Below are positions 54,172 through 64,000 of a DNA stretch of 64,000 nt, in pieces. Source of the DNA: Flavivirga spongiicola (lineage in GTDB: Bacteria; Bacteroidota; Bacteroidia; Flavobacteriales; Flavobacteriaceae); the NCBI RefSeq assembly GCF_030540825.1, contig NZ_JAUOEO010000001.1, positions 1,709,001 to 1,773,000 of the forward strand, read 5' to 3'. The notes beneath the pieces are model-generated. The model did no database searches and was not told the DNA's origin. It worked only from the letters and a program-made list of their open reading frames with translations. A program made the translations under genes and the position numbers. Positions within the stretch are counted from its first letter, which is position 1; the number at the start of each line of letters is the position of its first letter.

Positions 54172-55824
54172 ATGAAAAAGACGATTAATGCCCTTAAATT
54201 CCCTATTGTTTTTCTACTAATTATTTCATCTTTTATCGCATGTGATAAAGATTTTAGCGTTTTAGAAAGTGATGTTTTAGGAAAAGGAAATGCAAACTTT
54301 GGTACAAATCAGATAAGCCTTCCTATATCTGCATACAACAAAAAACTTAGTGCTTTACAAATTAATAATTTAGGATTTAGTTTACTTGGTTTTTTTGATG
54401 ATCCAGAATTTGGTCAAACCACTGCTAGTATAGTAGCCCAAGTAATTCCTACGGCATTTAATCCTGATTTTGGTGACAACCCTGTTATTGATTCCGTTAT
54501 TTTAAGTGTTCCTTATGTTAGCAAGGTTACTGGTTCTGATAATGGCAATACAACATATTCTATTAAAGATTCTTTGTATGGTGATTCTGAGGCAAAAATT
54601 AAATTAACTATTTATCATAATAATTATTTCTTAAGAAACTTTAATCCAAATTCAACTAATAGGCCTCAAAATTATTTTTCTAAAGCTGATAATGGTACAA
54701 CCGATAATTTTGCGCTTACCGAAAATAATACTATAAATTTTGATGACCACGTAGGTGACATAGTAAAGGATATTACGTTTATTCCCAGCGGAGATGCTAT
54801 TAAAACAACCGTTGGTGAAGGTGAGGATGCCGTTACGACAAGGTCTGTTCCTGCCTTAAGAATACATCTTAATGAATCGTTTTGGAAATCTGCCATTATA
54901 GATCACGAAGGGCAACCTGAATTGAGCAACTCTAGTAATTTTTATGATTATTTTAGAGGCCTATATTTTAAAGCAGAACCTGAAAACCTTGTGGATCCAA
55001 AAGGAAATATGGTCTTAATGAATTTTGCCTCTAGTGACGCCAGCGTTATTATATACTATTCAAAAGGAGCAGATGATGCCAGAACGCAATCTACATACAC
55101 TCTTAATTTTAGAGGAAACAGACTTAATACTTTCATAAATAATTATGATATAAATTTCACAGACGGAGACCCTGATTTAGGAGATGAAACGCTCTATTTA
55201 AAAGGTACTGAAGGCTCTATGACTATTATTGATTTATTTGGTAACGATCCTGATGCCTTAGACGATTTTATAAATGATTTTAGAAAAACCGATGATACTG
55301 GTGAATTCATAAAAGATAATACAACAGGAAACTTTATACTTAAAAAACTTATTAATGAAGCACAGTTGGTTGTATATGAAGATGAATCATTAACGACAGA
55401 TATTGAAGACTATCATAAATACGATAGGGTTTATGCTTATGATATTAAAAACAATAGACCTACTGTTGATTATACATTCGATCCAACTGAGAACACAACG
55501 GAACCCTTCAATTCTAAAGTGATTCATTTGAGTCAACGTAATCCAGATCAAAAAAAATACAAAATACGTCTTACTGAACATTTAAATAATATCTTATTAA
55601 GAGACTCTACCAATACAAAAATAGGCTTGGTACTATCAACTAACGTTAATAATACAGCTAGTGCTCAAATATTAAACAGTAGTAATGATGATGTTACAGG
55701 AATTCCTGCAGCAGCTATTTTAGCGCCAAGGGGTACTATTTTACACGGAAGTAATGAAAATGTTGATCCAGCAGACAGAAGAATGAAATTAAACGTGTTT
55801 TTCACAGAACCCGAAAATAACTAA
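54172..55824 (+). CDS. DUF4270 surface lipoprotein
   Basis: A 550-residue lipoprotein with signal MKKTINALKFPIVFLLIISSFIACDKD (lipid Cys in FIAC) and the DUF4270 pattern (LPISAYNKKLSALQINNLG; FFDDPEFGQTTASIVAQVIP; DSVILSVPY; YNLNF-type beta strands). The family is restricted to Bacteroidota, its role is unknown, and its members are exported and beta-rich. It follows the GlgA-like gene and precedes glmS; the palindrome at 55850-55885 lies downstream and probably ends the transcript. Confidence 0.9.
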   Translation: MKKTINALKFPIVFLLIISSFIACDKDFSVLESDVLGKGNANFGTNQISLPISAYNKKLSALQINNLGFSLLGFFDDPEFGQTTASIVAQVIPTAFNPDFGDNPVIDSVILSVPYVSKVTGSDNGNTTYSIKDSLYGDSEAKIKLTIYHNNYFLRNFNPNSTNRPQNYFSKADNGTTDNFALTENNTINFDDHVGDIVKDITFIPSGDAIKTTVGEGEDAVTTRSVPALRIHLNESFWKSAIIDHEGQPELSNSSNFYDYFRGLYFKAEPENLVDPKGNMVLMNFASSDASVIIYYSKGADDARTQSTYTLNFRGNRLNTFINNYDINFTDGDPDLGDETLYLKGTEGSMTIIDLFGNDPDALDDFINDFRKTDDTGEFIKDNTTGNFILKKLINEAQLVVYEDESLTTDIEDYHKYDRVYAYDIKNNRPTVDYTFDPTENTTEPFNSKVIHLSQRNPDQKKYKIRLTEHLNNILLRDSTNTKIGLVLSTNVNNTASAQILNSSNDDVTGIPAAAILAPRGTILHGSNENVDPADRRMKLNVFFTEPENN

Positions 55825-55849
55825 AAAGTTTTTTGAAAATATTTTAATC

Positions 55850-55885
55850 CACTTATGTGTTTGTTTGCAAACAAACACATAAGTG
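55850..55885. terminator. perfect 36-bp palindrome after the DUF4270 gene
   Basis: CACTTATGTGTTTGTTTG is followed directly by its exact complement, with no spacer. There is no strong T-run, so it may act as a weak terminator or processing hairpin, or as a protein-binding palindrome upstream of glmS. Confidence 0.55.
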
Positions 55886-55920
55886 AATTTCATCGTATAA
55901 ATTATTATTTCATATATTAT

Positions 55921-55954
55921 TTTGTCTTTTATTAATACTTATTTTGCATCTTCG
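55921..55954 (+). promoter_or_regulatory. possible glmS promoter
   Basis: TTTG at 55921-55924 and CATCTTCG at 55947-55954 (near TAnnTTTG) are 22 bp apart, an acceptable spacing for the Bacteroidetes sigma factor. They lie about 30 bp before the glmS ATG. The -7 match is imperfect. Confidence 0.35.
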
Positions 55955-55983
55955 CACTTAAAATTTAAAACCCAAATTAACAT

Positions 55984-57831
55984 ATGTGTGGAATTGTAGG
56001 ATATATTGGGCCAAGAGAAGCTTATCCAATCATTATAGAAGGTCTTAAACGTTTAGAATATAGAGGTTACGATAGTGCTGGAATAGCACTATTTGATGGT
56101 AAAGACCTTAAAGTCTCTAAAACCAAAGGAAAAGTAGTTGATTTAGAAGAACGTTCTGGAAAAGAAATTACTAAACATGGAAGTGTAGGTATTGGACATA
56201 CACGATGGGCAACACACGGGGTTCCTAATGATGTGAATTCGCATCCCCATATTTCAAATTCAGGTGAGCTGGTTATTATTCATAATGGTATTATTGAAAA
56301 TTATGAATCACTTAAAAAAGAGCTCATAGCTAGAGGTTACACTTTCAAATCAGATACAGATACAGAAGTATTAATTAATTTGATCGAAGATGTTAAAAAA
56401 CAAGAAAATGTAAAGCTTGGTAAAGCCGTACAAATTGCATTAAATCAAGTTATAGGGGCATATGCTATTGCTGTTTTCGATAAAAACAAACCTGAAGAAG
56501 TCGTTATTGCTCGTTTAGGAAGCCCATTAGCTATTGGTGTCGGTAAAGATGATTTTTTTATCGCAAGTGATGCCTCTCCTTTTTTAGAATATACAAAAGA
56601 TGCTATTTATTTGGAAGATGAAGAAATGGCTATTATTCGACTTCATAAAGGTATAAAAATTAGAAAAATTAAAGATGATTCTTTAGTAGACCCTTATATC
56701 CAAAAGCTTAAGATAAATTTAGAGCAAATAGAAAAGGGTGGTTTCGATCATTTTATGCTGAAAGAAATTCACGAACAGCCTAAAGCGATTACTGATACTT
56801 ACAGAGGTAGACTTCTTAGACAAGAAGCTATTATAAAAATGGCAGGTGTTGAAGATAATATGAAAAAGTTCTTAAACGCCGATCGTATTATAATTGTAGC
56901 CTGTGGTACTTCATGGCATGCCGGCTTAGTTGCAGAGTACATCTTTGAAGATTTAGCAAGAGTTCCTGTGGAAGTGGAATATGCTTCTGAGTTTAGATAT
57001 CGTAACCCTATTATTACAGAAAAAGATGTCCTTATAGCCATTTCACAATCAGGAGAAACAGCCGATACGTTGGCAGCCATTAAATTAGCAAAATCTAAAG
57101 GTGCTTTTGTGTTTGGTGTTTGCAATGTTGTTGGTTCATCTATTGCCAGAGAAACTCATGCAGGAGCTTATACACATGCAGGTCCTGAAATTGGTGTTGC
57201 CTCGACAAAAGCTTTTACGACTCAAATTACCGTTTTAACCTTAATAGCATTACGATTAGCTAGAGCAAAAGGAACGATTAGCAGTTCGGATTTCCGTCAT
57301 CATTTACTGGAATTAGAAATGATTCCTAAAAAAGTAGAAGAATCTTTAAAATCTGATGCACATATTCAAAAAATATCTGAAATCTATAAAGACGTAAGCA
57401 ATTTCTTGTACTTAGGAAGAGGTTATAACTTTCCTGTAGCACTTGAAGGCGCTTTAAAATTAAAAGAGATTTCTTATATACATGCCGAAGGTTATCCTGC
57501 TGCAGAAATGAAACACGGCCCTATTGCTTTAATTGATGAAAATATGCCTATCGTGGTGATTGCTACAAAAAAGGGACATTACGAAAAAGTAGTAAGCAAT
57601 ATTCAAGAAATAAAATCCCGTAAAGGAAAAATTATAGGTATAGTCACTGAAGGAGATACTCAGGTCAGAGAACTGGCAGATCATGTTATTGAAGTTCCAG
57701 AAACTTTAGAGTCACTTTCTCCGTTATTAACCACCATACCGCTTCAATTATTATCTTATCACATTGCTGTGATGTTAGGTAAAAATGTAGATCAGCCACG
57801 AAATCTGGCAAAATCTGTTACCGTAGAGTAA
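55984..57831 (+). CDS. glmS: glutamine--fructose-6-phosphate aminotransferase (isomerizing)
   Basis: The 615-residue enzyme makes glucosamine 6-phosphate for peptidoglycan and LPS. It has an N-terminal glutaminase domain starting CGIVGYIG (catalytic Cys2), GHTRWATHG near 73 and HNGIIENY near 98, followed by two SIS sugar isomerase domains (ACGTSWHAG near 305; ISQSGETADT near 354; GRGYNFPVALEGALKLKEI near 480) and the C-terminal QPRNLAKSVTVE. Length and motifs are those of a complete enzyme. A strong terminator follows at 57847-57905. Confidence 0.98.
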   Translation: MCGIVGYIGPREAYPIIIEGLKRLEYRGYDSAGIALFDGKDLKVSKTKGKVVDLEERSGKEITKHGSVGIGHTRWATHGVPNDVNSHPHISNSGELVIIHNGIIENYESLKKELIARGYTFKSDTDTEVLINLIEDVKKQENVKLGKAVQIALNQVIGAYAIAVFDKNKPEEVVIARLGSPLAIGVGKDDFFIASDASPFLEYTKDAIYLEDEEMAIIRLHKGIKIRKIKDDSLVDPYIQKLKINLEQIEKGGFDHFMLKEIHEQPKAITDTYRGRLLRQEAIIKMAGVEDNMKKFLNADRIIIVACGTSWHAGLVAEYIFEDLARVPVEVEYASEFRYRNPIITEKDVLIAISQSGETADTLAAIKLAKSKGAFVFGVCNVVGSSIARETHAGAYTHAGPEIGVASTKAFTTQITVLTLIALRLARAKGTISSSDFRHHLLELEMIPKKVEESLKSDAHIQKISEIYKDVSNFLYLGRGYNFPVALEGALKLKEISYIHAEGYPAAEMKHGPIALIDENMPIVVIATKKGHYEKVVSNIQEIKSRKGKIIGIVTEGDTQVRELADHVIEVPETLESLSPLLTTIPLQLLSYHIAVMLGKNVDQPRNLAKSVTVE

Positions 57832-57846
57832 TCATTCTTATATCAT

Positions 57847-57910
57847 TATTGAATATTTTCATTATACCATGAATGGTATAATGAAAATATTCAATAAACA
57901 CTCTTTTTTT
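57847..57910 (+). terminator. terminator after glmS
   Basis: A 24-bp perfect inverted repeat (57847-57870 and 57873-57896) with a 2-base loop is followed by a run of nine T's. The stem is AT-rich (TATTGAATATTTTCATTATA...). It begins 16 bp after the glmS stop. Confidence 0.85.
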
Positions 57911-58045
57911 TTACACATAAATCAATTTTAAGCAAGATTTTTTGTTAAAAAAATACTATGCATGCATACTTTTTTATATTTTTATGTTGAAGTAACATTT
58001 AATATTTCTATATTGTTAGCTAAAACATAAACTAATTCTTACTAA

Positions 58046-60886
58046 ATGAAGACAATTTTCTCAATTTTACTGTTGCTGTTTTGTGGTTTATCTTATTCCC
58101 AAACAACTATTTCCGGCTCTGTTGTCGACGATAATAACCAGCCCATCCCTGGAGCTAATGTTATTGTTGTTGGTACTTCTACAGGTGTCGTAACAGATTT
58201 TGATGGTAATTTCTCTCTTACTGTTAATCAAAACCCTCCGTTTAGCATTCAAGCGAGCAGTATAGGTTTTGAAACCGTTACTAAAGAGGTAACGTCAAAT
58301 AATCAAACTTTAAATCTTATTCTTAATGAAGGGACGTCATTAGACGAAGTTGTAATTTCTGCATCTAGAACACCGGAGCGGATCTTTGAATCACCCGTTA
58401 CTGTGGAGCGTTTTGGATTAAAAGCGATTAAAAATACAGCCTCCTCAGATTTCTACGATGGATTAGAAAACCTAAAAGGCGTTGATATTAATACGAATAG
58501 TTTAACCTTTAAATCTATTAACACAAGAGGTTTTGCAACGTTTGCAAATACGCGTTTTATGCAATTAGTAGACGGTATGGACAATGCAGCACCTGCTCTT
58601 AACTTCCCTTTAGGTAATTTATTGGGCATGGTAGAAACAGATGTACAAAGTGTAGAGCTTTTACCAGGAGCAGCATCTGCCCTTTATGGTGCTAATGCAT
58701 TTAATGGGATACTATTTATGAGAAGTAAAAGTGCTTTTGATCATACTGGAATTAGCGCTTACTATAAACAAGGTATTACATCTCAACAAGCTGCGGGGGA
58801 TAATGACTATAAAGATTATGGTATTCGTATTGCTCACAAATTCAGCGAAAAATTTGCTGCAAAAATTAATTTTAGTTACTTACAGGGAACTGATTGGGTA
58901 GCTAACGACACCAGAGGTAAAGATCGAACGACTACTTTTGTAGAAAAAAATAGTACCAGAGCAAATGATATAGATTATGATGGTGTAAATGTTTATGGTG
59001 ATATTGCTACCATTAATATTAAAACTGTGGCTGATAGGTTAGCTGCACTAGGAAGGTTACCTAACCCAGATTTAGCTAATTTAGTACCATCTGTCAATGT
59101 GAGCAGAACAGGTTATGATGAAGCGGATTTAACAGATTATGATGCTAAAAGTATAAAAGCAGATTGGGGGTTTTATTTTAGACCATGGGAAAACGATTTT
59201 GAAATTCAATACGTAGGTAAAATAGGTTCCGGTTCTACAGTATATCAGGGTTCTAACAGATATTCTATAAAGAATTTCTTTTTACAACAACACAAACTGG
59301 AAATCAAAAACGATAACTTTTTCCTTAGAGGCTATGTCACTGCTGACAATGCGGGTGACTCTTACGACATGGTATTTACAGGTGTAAATGTAAACAGACA
59401 ATGGAAAGCTGATGAGGTTTGGTTTGGTGAATATACAGCTGCTTTTATAGGAGGGACATTGGCCGGGTTAAATGCAAATGAAGCACATGCTAGTGCAAGA
59501 CAAGCAGCAGATACCGGACGATTTGAACCAGGCACTCCTGAGTTTCAAAACGCTTTCAATACAGTAATAAACGACCCGGATGTATTAACCGGGAGTAAAT
59601 TTAGAGATGAGTCTAAAATCTATCATTCTGATGCAAACTATAACTTCAGTCATTTAACAGACTTTGCAGACATTCAGGTTGGTGGTTCGTATAGAAAGTA
59701 TGTGTTAAATTCATTTGGCTCCATCTATACTGATAAGTTAGGAGAAATTCCATATTCTGAAGTTGGTCTATATACACAAATTCAAAAGAAATTTTTAGAA
59801 GATGACCGTTTAAAATTAACTGCATCTATACGTTATGATAAATCAGAACTTTTTGATGCCTTTTTCTCGCCAAGATTATCCCTTGGGTATAATTTAGGAG
59901 AAGACAATAACCATAATTTAAGAGCCTCTTTTCAAACAGGTTTTAGAAACCCGGATACCCAAGCCTTATATATTGGCTTTAATGTGGGAAGTATTATTTT
60001 ACTCGGTAGTGCACCAGATAACCCAGAAAGGGATTTAAGAACAGTTAGTGGAGACGACATTTCCACTATTGGACAAACCATTATTGGGACTAGTTTTGAT
60101 TATGACGGTACTGGAGCTTATAATAACTCATTTACAAGAACTTCAGTGGCAGCATTTGCGACTTCTCAAAACCCTACCGATTTAAAAATAGCAAACCCCG
60201 GTATAGTAAAACCGGAACAGGTTAGTTCTTATGAAGTGGGTTATCGAGGGAAATTAGATAAAGTTATTATTGATTTTAGTGCATATTTAAACCAATATCA
60301 AGATTTCATTACTACTGTAGATGTTGTTAACCCCTATTATGGCGATGTGCAATTAACTCAAACAGCACCTGTAAACGGTACTCCAACACCTTTGGCCATC
60401 ATTGCCCTGGCTAATAGTGATTTCCAAGCATATAGAGCTTACACAAATACAACGGCAGATGTTAATTCTTATGGTGGTGCTTTAGGCGTGACAACTAAGA
60501 TATTTGGAAACTACGATTTAGGGATGAATTACACGTATGCTAAATTAGATTTTGACCGTGATGCCAATCCTGATTTCCAAACAAACTTTAATACACCAGA
60601 ACATAAATTCAAAGCATCTTTTGGGAATACGAATCTATTTGAAAACTTTGGTTTTAACGTAGCTTGGAGATGGAGTGATAATTATGTTTGGGAAGCTTCG
60701 TTTGCTACTGCAGAAGTTCCTGCTTACCATGTTTTAGATGCACAAATAAACTTACGCGTGCCCTCTTTAAAATCAACATTTAAAGCAGGTGCCTCTAATC
60801 TTTTAGGTGATGAATATTTTACAGCCGTGGGAACTGGCTTCATAGGTTCACAGTTTTACCTTTCATGGACAATCAATAACTTATAA
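58046..60886 (+). CDS. TonB-dependent outer membrane receptor (paired with SGNH hydrolase)
   Basis: A 946-residue receptor with a signal peptide (FSILLLLFCGLSYSQ), a CarboxypepD_reg-like domain at about 22-105 (GSVVDDNNQPIPGANVIVVG; DFDGNFSLTV), TonB-box-like LDEVVISASRTPERI, a plug (VELLPGAASALYGANAFNG), and a barrel ending QFYLSWTINNL. No STN domain or SusD partner. The next gene, 11 bp downstream, is an SGNH-type lipoprotein. The pair may bind, deacylate and import an acylated substrate; this is inferred from adjacency. Confidence 0.92.
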   Translation: MKTIFSILLLLFCGLSYSQTTISGSVVDDNNQPIPGANVIVVGTSTGVVTDFDGNFSLTVNQNPPFSIQASSIGFETVTKEVTSNNQTLNLILNEGTSLDEVVISASRTPERIFESPVTVERFGLKAIKNTASSDFYDGLENLKGVDINTNSLTFKSINTRGFATFANTRFMQLVDGMDNAAPALNFPLGNLLGMVETDVQSVELLPGAASALYGANAFNGILFMRSKSAFDHTGISAYYKQGITSQQAAGDNDYKDYGIRIAHKFSEKFAAKINFSYLQGTDWVANDTRGKDRTTTFVEKNSTRANDIDYDGVNVYGDIATINIKTVADRLAALGRLPNPDLANLVPSVNVSRTGYDEADLTDYDAKSIKADWGFYFRPWENDFEIQYVGKIGSGSTVYQGSNRYSIKNFFLQQHKLEIKNDNFFLRGYVTADNAGDSYDMVFTGVNVNRQWKADEVWFGEYTAAFIGGTLAGLNANEAHASARQAADTGRFEPGTPEFQNAFNTVINDPDVLTGSKFRDESKIYHSDANYNFSHLTDFADIQVGGSYRKYVLNSFGSIYTDKLGEIPYSEVGLYTQIQKKFLEDDRLKLTASIRYDKSELFDAFFSPRLSLGYNLGEDNNHNLRASFQTGFRNPDTQALYIGFNVGSIILLGSAPDNPERDLRTVSGDDISTIGQTIIGTSFDYDGTGAYNNSFTRTSVAAFATSQNPTDLKIANPGIVKPEQVSSYEVGYRGKLDKVIIDFSAYLNQYQDFITTVDVVNPYYGDVQLTQTAPVNGTPTPLAIIALANSDFQAYRAYTNTTADVNSYGGALGVTTKIFGNYDLGMNYTYAKLDFDRDANPDFQTNFNTPEHKFKASFGNTNLFENFGFNVAWRWSDNYVWEASFATAEVPAYHVLDAQINLRVPSLKSTFKAGASNLLGDEYFTAVGTGFIGSQFYLSWTINNL

Positions 60887-60897
60887 AATAGATCATT

Positions 60898-62514
60898 ATG
60901 AATATTAGATATATATACCTTTTTGTCCTTGCTTTAGGGTTTTTTGCTTGCGACGAAGACGATAACATATTACCAGAAGAAGTAATATTACCAGAATTAA
61001 CGGCGGGCTCTGCAGATTTTTCAAATTACGTAGCTGTGGGCGCCTCATTTACAGCTGGCTTTACAGATGGTGGTTTATTTAAAGCTTCACAAGAAAATTC
61101 ATTTCCCAACATTTTATCAAAAGAGTTTACAAAAGCTGGAGGTGGCACTTTTACGCAACCTTTGATGAGTGATAATACAGGAGGCATTCTAGTAGGTGGA
61201 GATGTAGCAAGAGGTTACAGACTAACATTTAATAGCGCCATCCCCGGACCACAACCGTTAGATGCTTTTTTAACAGGACTAGGAGCTCCTGTTCCTCCTA
61301 TCACCACTGAAGCTGGTATAAGCATTGGTAGTGATTTTAATAATTTTGGTATTCCTGGTGCAAAAAGCTGGCATTTAGTAGCACCTGGCTACGCAGGCTT
61401 AAATCCATACTACGCACGTATAGCATCCGCTCCAACGGCAACAGTCTTAGCAGATGCCATGGCACAAAACCCTACATTTTTTACTTTATCTGAAATTGGA
61501 GGTAATGATGTATTGGGGTATGCTACCTCTGGTGGAGACGGCTCAAATTTAATAACACCTTCTGCCGGAGCTCCTGGAGTTGGTTTCGATGAAACATTTA
61601 ATACCTTAGTGACTACCTTAACCTCTGGAGGTGCTAAAGGAGCCGTAACGAACGTGCCTTATATTACAGATTTACCACATTTTACAAGAGTTCCTCATAA
61701 TCCTTTAGATCCAACAAATCCTGATTTTGGACCACAAATCCCCACGCTTAATGGCATCTTTGGTCAATTAAATCTGGTATATGCAGCTCTTAATGCTCCA
61801 GAGCGTTCCATTGTATTTTCTACAACAGAAACTAGTGCTGTTGTTATTAGAGACGAAACTTTAACAGACATATCTACTGATATCACTTTTATTTTAAACA
61901 ATAGTCCTACATTCCCTGCTTTTGTACAGTCATTTGGTTTACCTCCTCAGGCAGCACCTCTTGTGGCAAACTTACTAGGAACTACTTACGGGCAAACCAG
62001 ACAAGCAACTGAAAACGATTTATTTGTATTACCAAGTAGTGCTATCATTGGAACTGTAAATGCAGATAATGTACAAGCATTAGTACTACAGGGTTTACCT
62101 TTAGAATTAGCTGGTCAATTTTCGGCTGAAGGTATTTCGCTGCCATTAGCAGATAAATGGGTATTATTACCAAGTGAACAACTAGAAATAAAAACGGCAA
62201 CGGATGCATACAATGTAACTATTGCTGCAGTAGCAAGTTCAAATGATAATATTGCTTTAGTAGATCTTAATGCTATTCTTACTGAGGTCTCTAGTATGGG
62301 TATTAATTTTGATGGTTTTAATTTAACCGCAGACTTAGTTACTGGAGGTGCTGTAGGTTTAGATGGTATTCATTTAACAGCCAGAGGTTATGCGCTTATG
62401 GCTAACAAGTTTTTAGAAGCTATTGATAGTGCTTTTGGGTCTAATTTTATTGAATCTGGAAATATTGCTAAAGCAAATGACTATCCAACAAATTACTCCC
62501 CTACATTACAATAA
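60898..62514 (+). CDS. SGNH/GDSL-type hydrolase lipoprotein
   Basis: A 538-residue lipoprotein (signal MNIRYIYLFVLALGFFACDEDD, lipid Cys18, acidic residues after it as in surface-exposed flavobacterial lipoproteins). SGNH blocks are visible: block I as VAVGASFTAGF (Ser50, GAS instead of GDS), block III as SEIGGNDVLGY near residue 200, and block V DGIHLTARGYALMAN near 492 with the catalytic Asp and His. It is longer than simple GDSL esterases because of inserts between the blocks. It probably removes acyl groups at the cell surface for the upstream receptor. It ends at a clear terminator. Confidence 0.85.
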   Translation: MNIRYIYLFVLALGFFACDEDDNILPEEVILPELTAGSADFSNYVAVGASFTAGFTDGGLFKASQENSFPNILSKEFTKAGGGTFTQPLMSDNTGGILVGGDVARGYRLTFNSAIPGPQPLDAFLTGLGAPVPPITTEAGISIGSDFNNFGIPGAKSWHLVAPGYAGLNPYYARIASAPTATVLADAMAQNPTFFTLSEIGGNDVLGYATSGGDGSNLITPSAGAPGVGFDETFNTLVTTLTSGGAKGAVTNVPYITDLPHFTRVPHNPLDPTNPDFGPQIPTLNGIFGQLNLVYAALNAPERSIVFSTTETSAVVIRDETLTDISTDITFILNNSPTFPAFVQSFGLPPQAAPLVANLLGTTYGQTRQATENDLFVLPSSAIIGTVNADNVQALVLQGLPLELAGQFSAEGISLPLADKWVLLPSEQLEIKTATDAYNVTIAAVASSNDNIALVDLNAILTEVSSMGINFDGFNLTADLVTGGAVGLDGIHLTARGYALMANKFLEAIDSAFGSNFIESGNIAKANDYPTNYSPTLQ

Positions 62515-62538
62515 TTTAAAATTAAAATAGCATTATAG

Positions 62539-62567
62539 AACACCTTCTATTGGAAGGTGTTTTTTTA
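62539..62567 (+). terminator. intrinsic terminator after the SGNH hydrolase gene
   Basis: AACACCTTC-TATTG-GAAGGTGTT followed by a T-run, 25 bp after the stop. It separates this operon from atpD. Confidence 0.88.
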
Positions 62568-62613
62568 TTATAAAAAAGCTACTAAAACAACTTTTATTTT
62601 AAATTAAAAAATA

Positions 62614-62621
62614 TATCTTTG
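62614..62621 (+). promoter_or_regulatory. -7 promoter element of atpD
   Basis: TATCTTTG is a perfect TAnnTTTG match, followed by GCACG as is common at strong flavobacterial promoters. It lies about 60 bp before the atpD start. The -33 region is T-rich without a clear TTG. Confidence 0.5.
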
Positions 62622-62678
62622 CACGCGAAAACTAAAACTGTTTTCACACAATTAAATCGCATAATATTAAACATATAA

Positions 62679-64000
<1,322 letters not shown>

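Overview
The window looks like chromosomal DNA from a member of the Flavobacteriaceae (Bacteroidota). The DNA is AT-rich. It carries SusC/SusD pairs, several TonB-dependent receptors with CarboxypepD_reg-like domains, T9SS-secreted proteins with C-terminal sorting domains, DUF4270, DUF5689 and DUF3108 proteins, and TAnnTTTG-type -7 promoter elements. The genus cannot be fixed from sequence reading alone. No rRNA, tRNA, CRISPR array, prophage or IS transposase was recognised.

Layout. 1-8.4 kb: the end of an unknown gene, an unknown secreted protein, then a divergent ECF sigma / FecR anti-sigma pair controlling an STN-type SusC and its SusD. 8.4-9.8 kb: a REP-like element and a 'mobile mystery protein' A/B (HTH + Fic) pair with its own operator-like direct repeats. 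9.8-15.5 kb: a DUF5689 lipoprotein and TonB receptor divergent from a secreted endonuclease, probably a nucleic-acid scavenging locus. 15.5-18.6 kb: a small membrane protein and another TonB receptor. 18.7-26.2 kb: pgi, an M23 peptidase, tryptophan dioxygenase and a DUF3108 protein, then hppD and hmgA for tyrosine catabolism. 26.6-38.2 kb: a patatin-like lipase with OM barrel and uvrC; the rimK/aspartoacylase/5-FCL group on the other strand; then lspA, a DksA-like protein and ileS. 38.5-48 kb: one T9SS type A repeat protein and two very large paralogous LamG/T9SS type C proteins. 48.3-53.1 kb: radA, an esterase-like protein, a flippase-like protein, panD and panC. 53.3-62.5 kb: a truncated GlgA-like protein, DUF4270 lipoprotein, glmS, and a TonB receptor paired with an SGNH hydrolase. 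62.7 kb to the end: atpD, cut by the window edge.

The most unusual observation is in ileS. The isoleucyl-tRNA synthetase reading frame contains an in-frame insertion of about 435 bp (about 146 codons) encoding a complete DUF559/Vsr-like endonuclease domain. The insertion is bounded by imperfect terminal inverted repeats that are themselves small hairpins. The same terminal repeats, without the nuclease, form a 108-bp element filling the hmgA-hppD junction, and a related-looking hairpin cluster lies upstream of rimK. This suggests a family of small mobile repeats, one copy of which carries a nuclease that is tolerated inside an essential enzyme. Separate REP-like families (TGTCATTC-headed inverted pairs and a CCTGCCTG hairpin) lie in other intergenic gaps.

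Other points of note: two neighbouring cell-surface genes share an apparently identical 700-bp 3' end, which implies recent gene conversion; a conserved-looking GlgA fragment lacks its substrate-binding motif and C-terminal half; an esterase-like protein lacks its serine nucleophile; and a DksA-like protein keeps only one cysteine.
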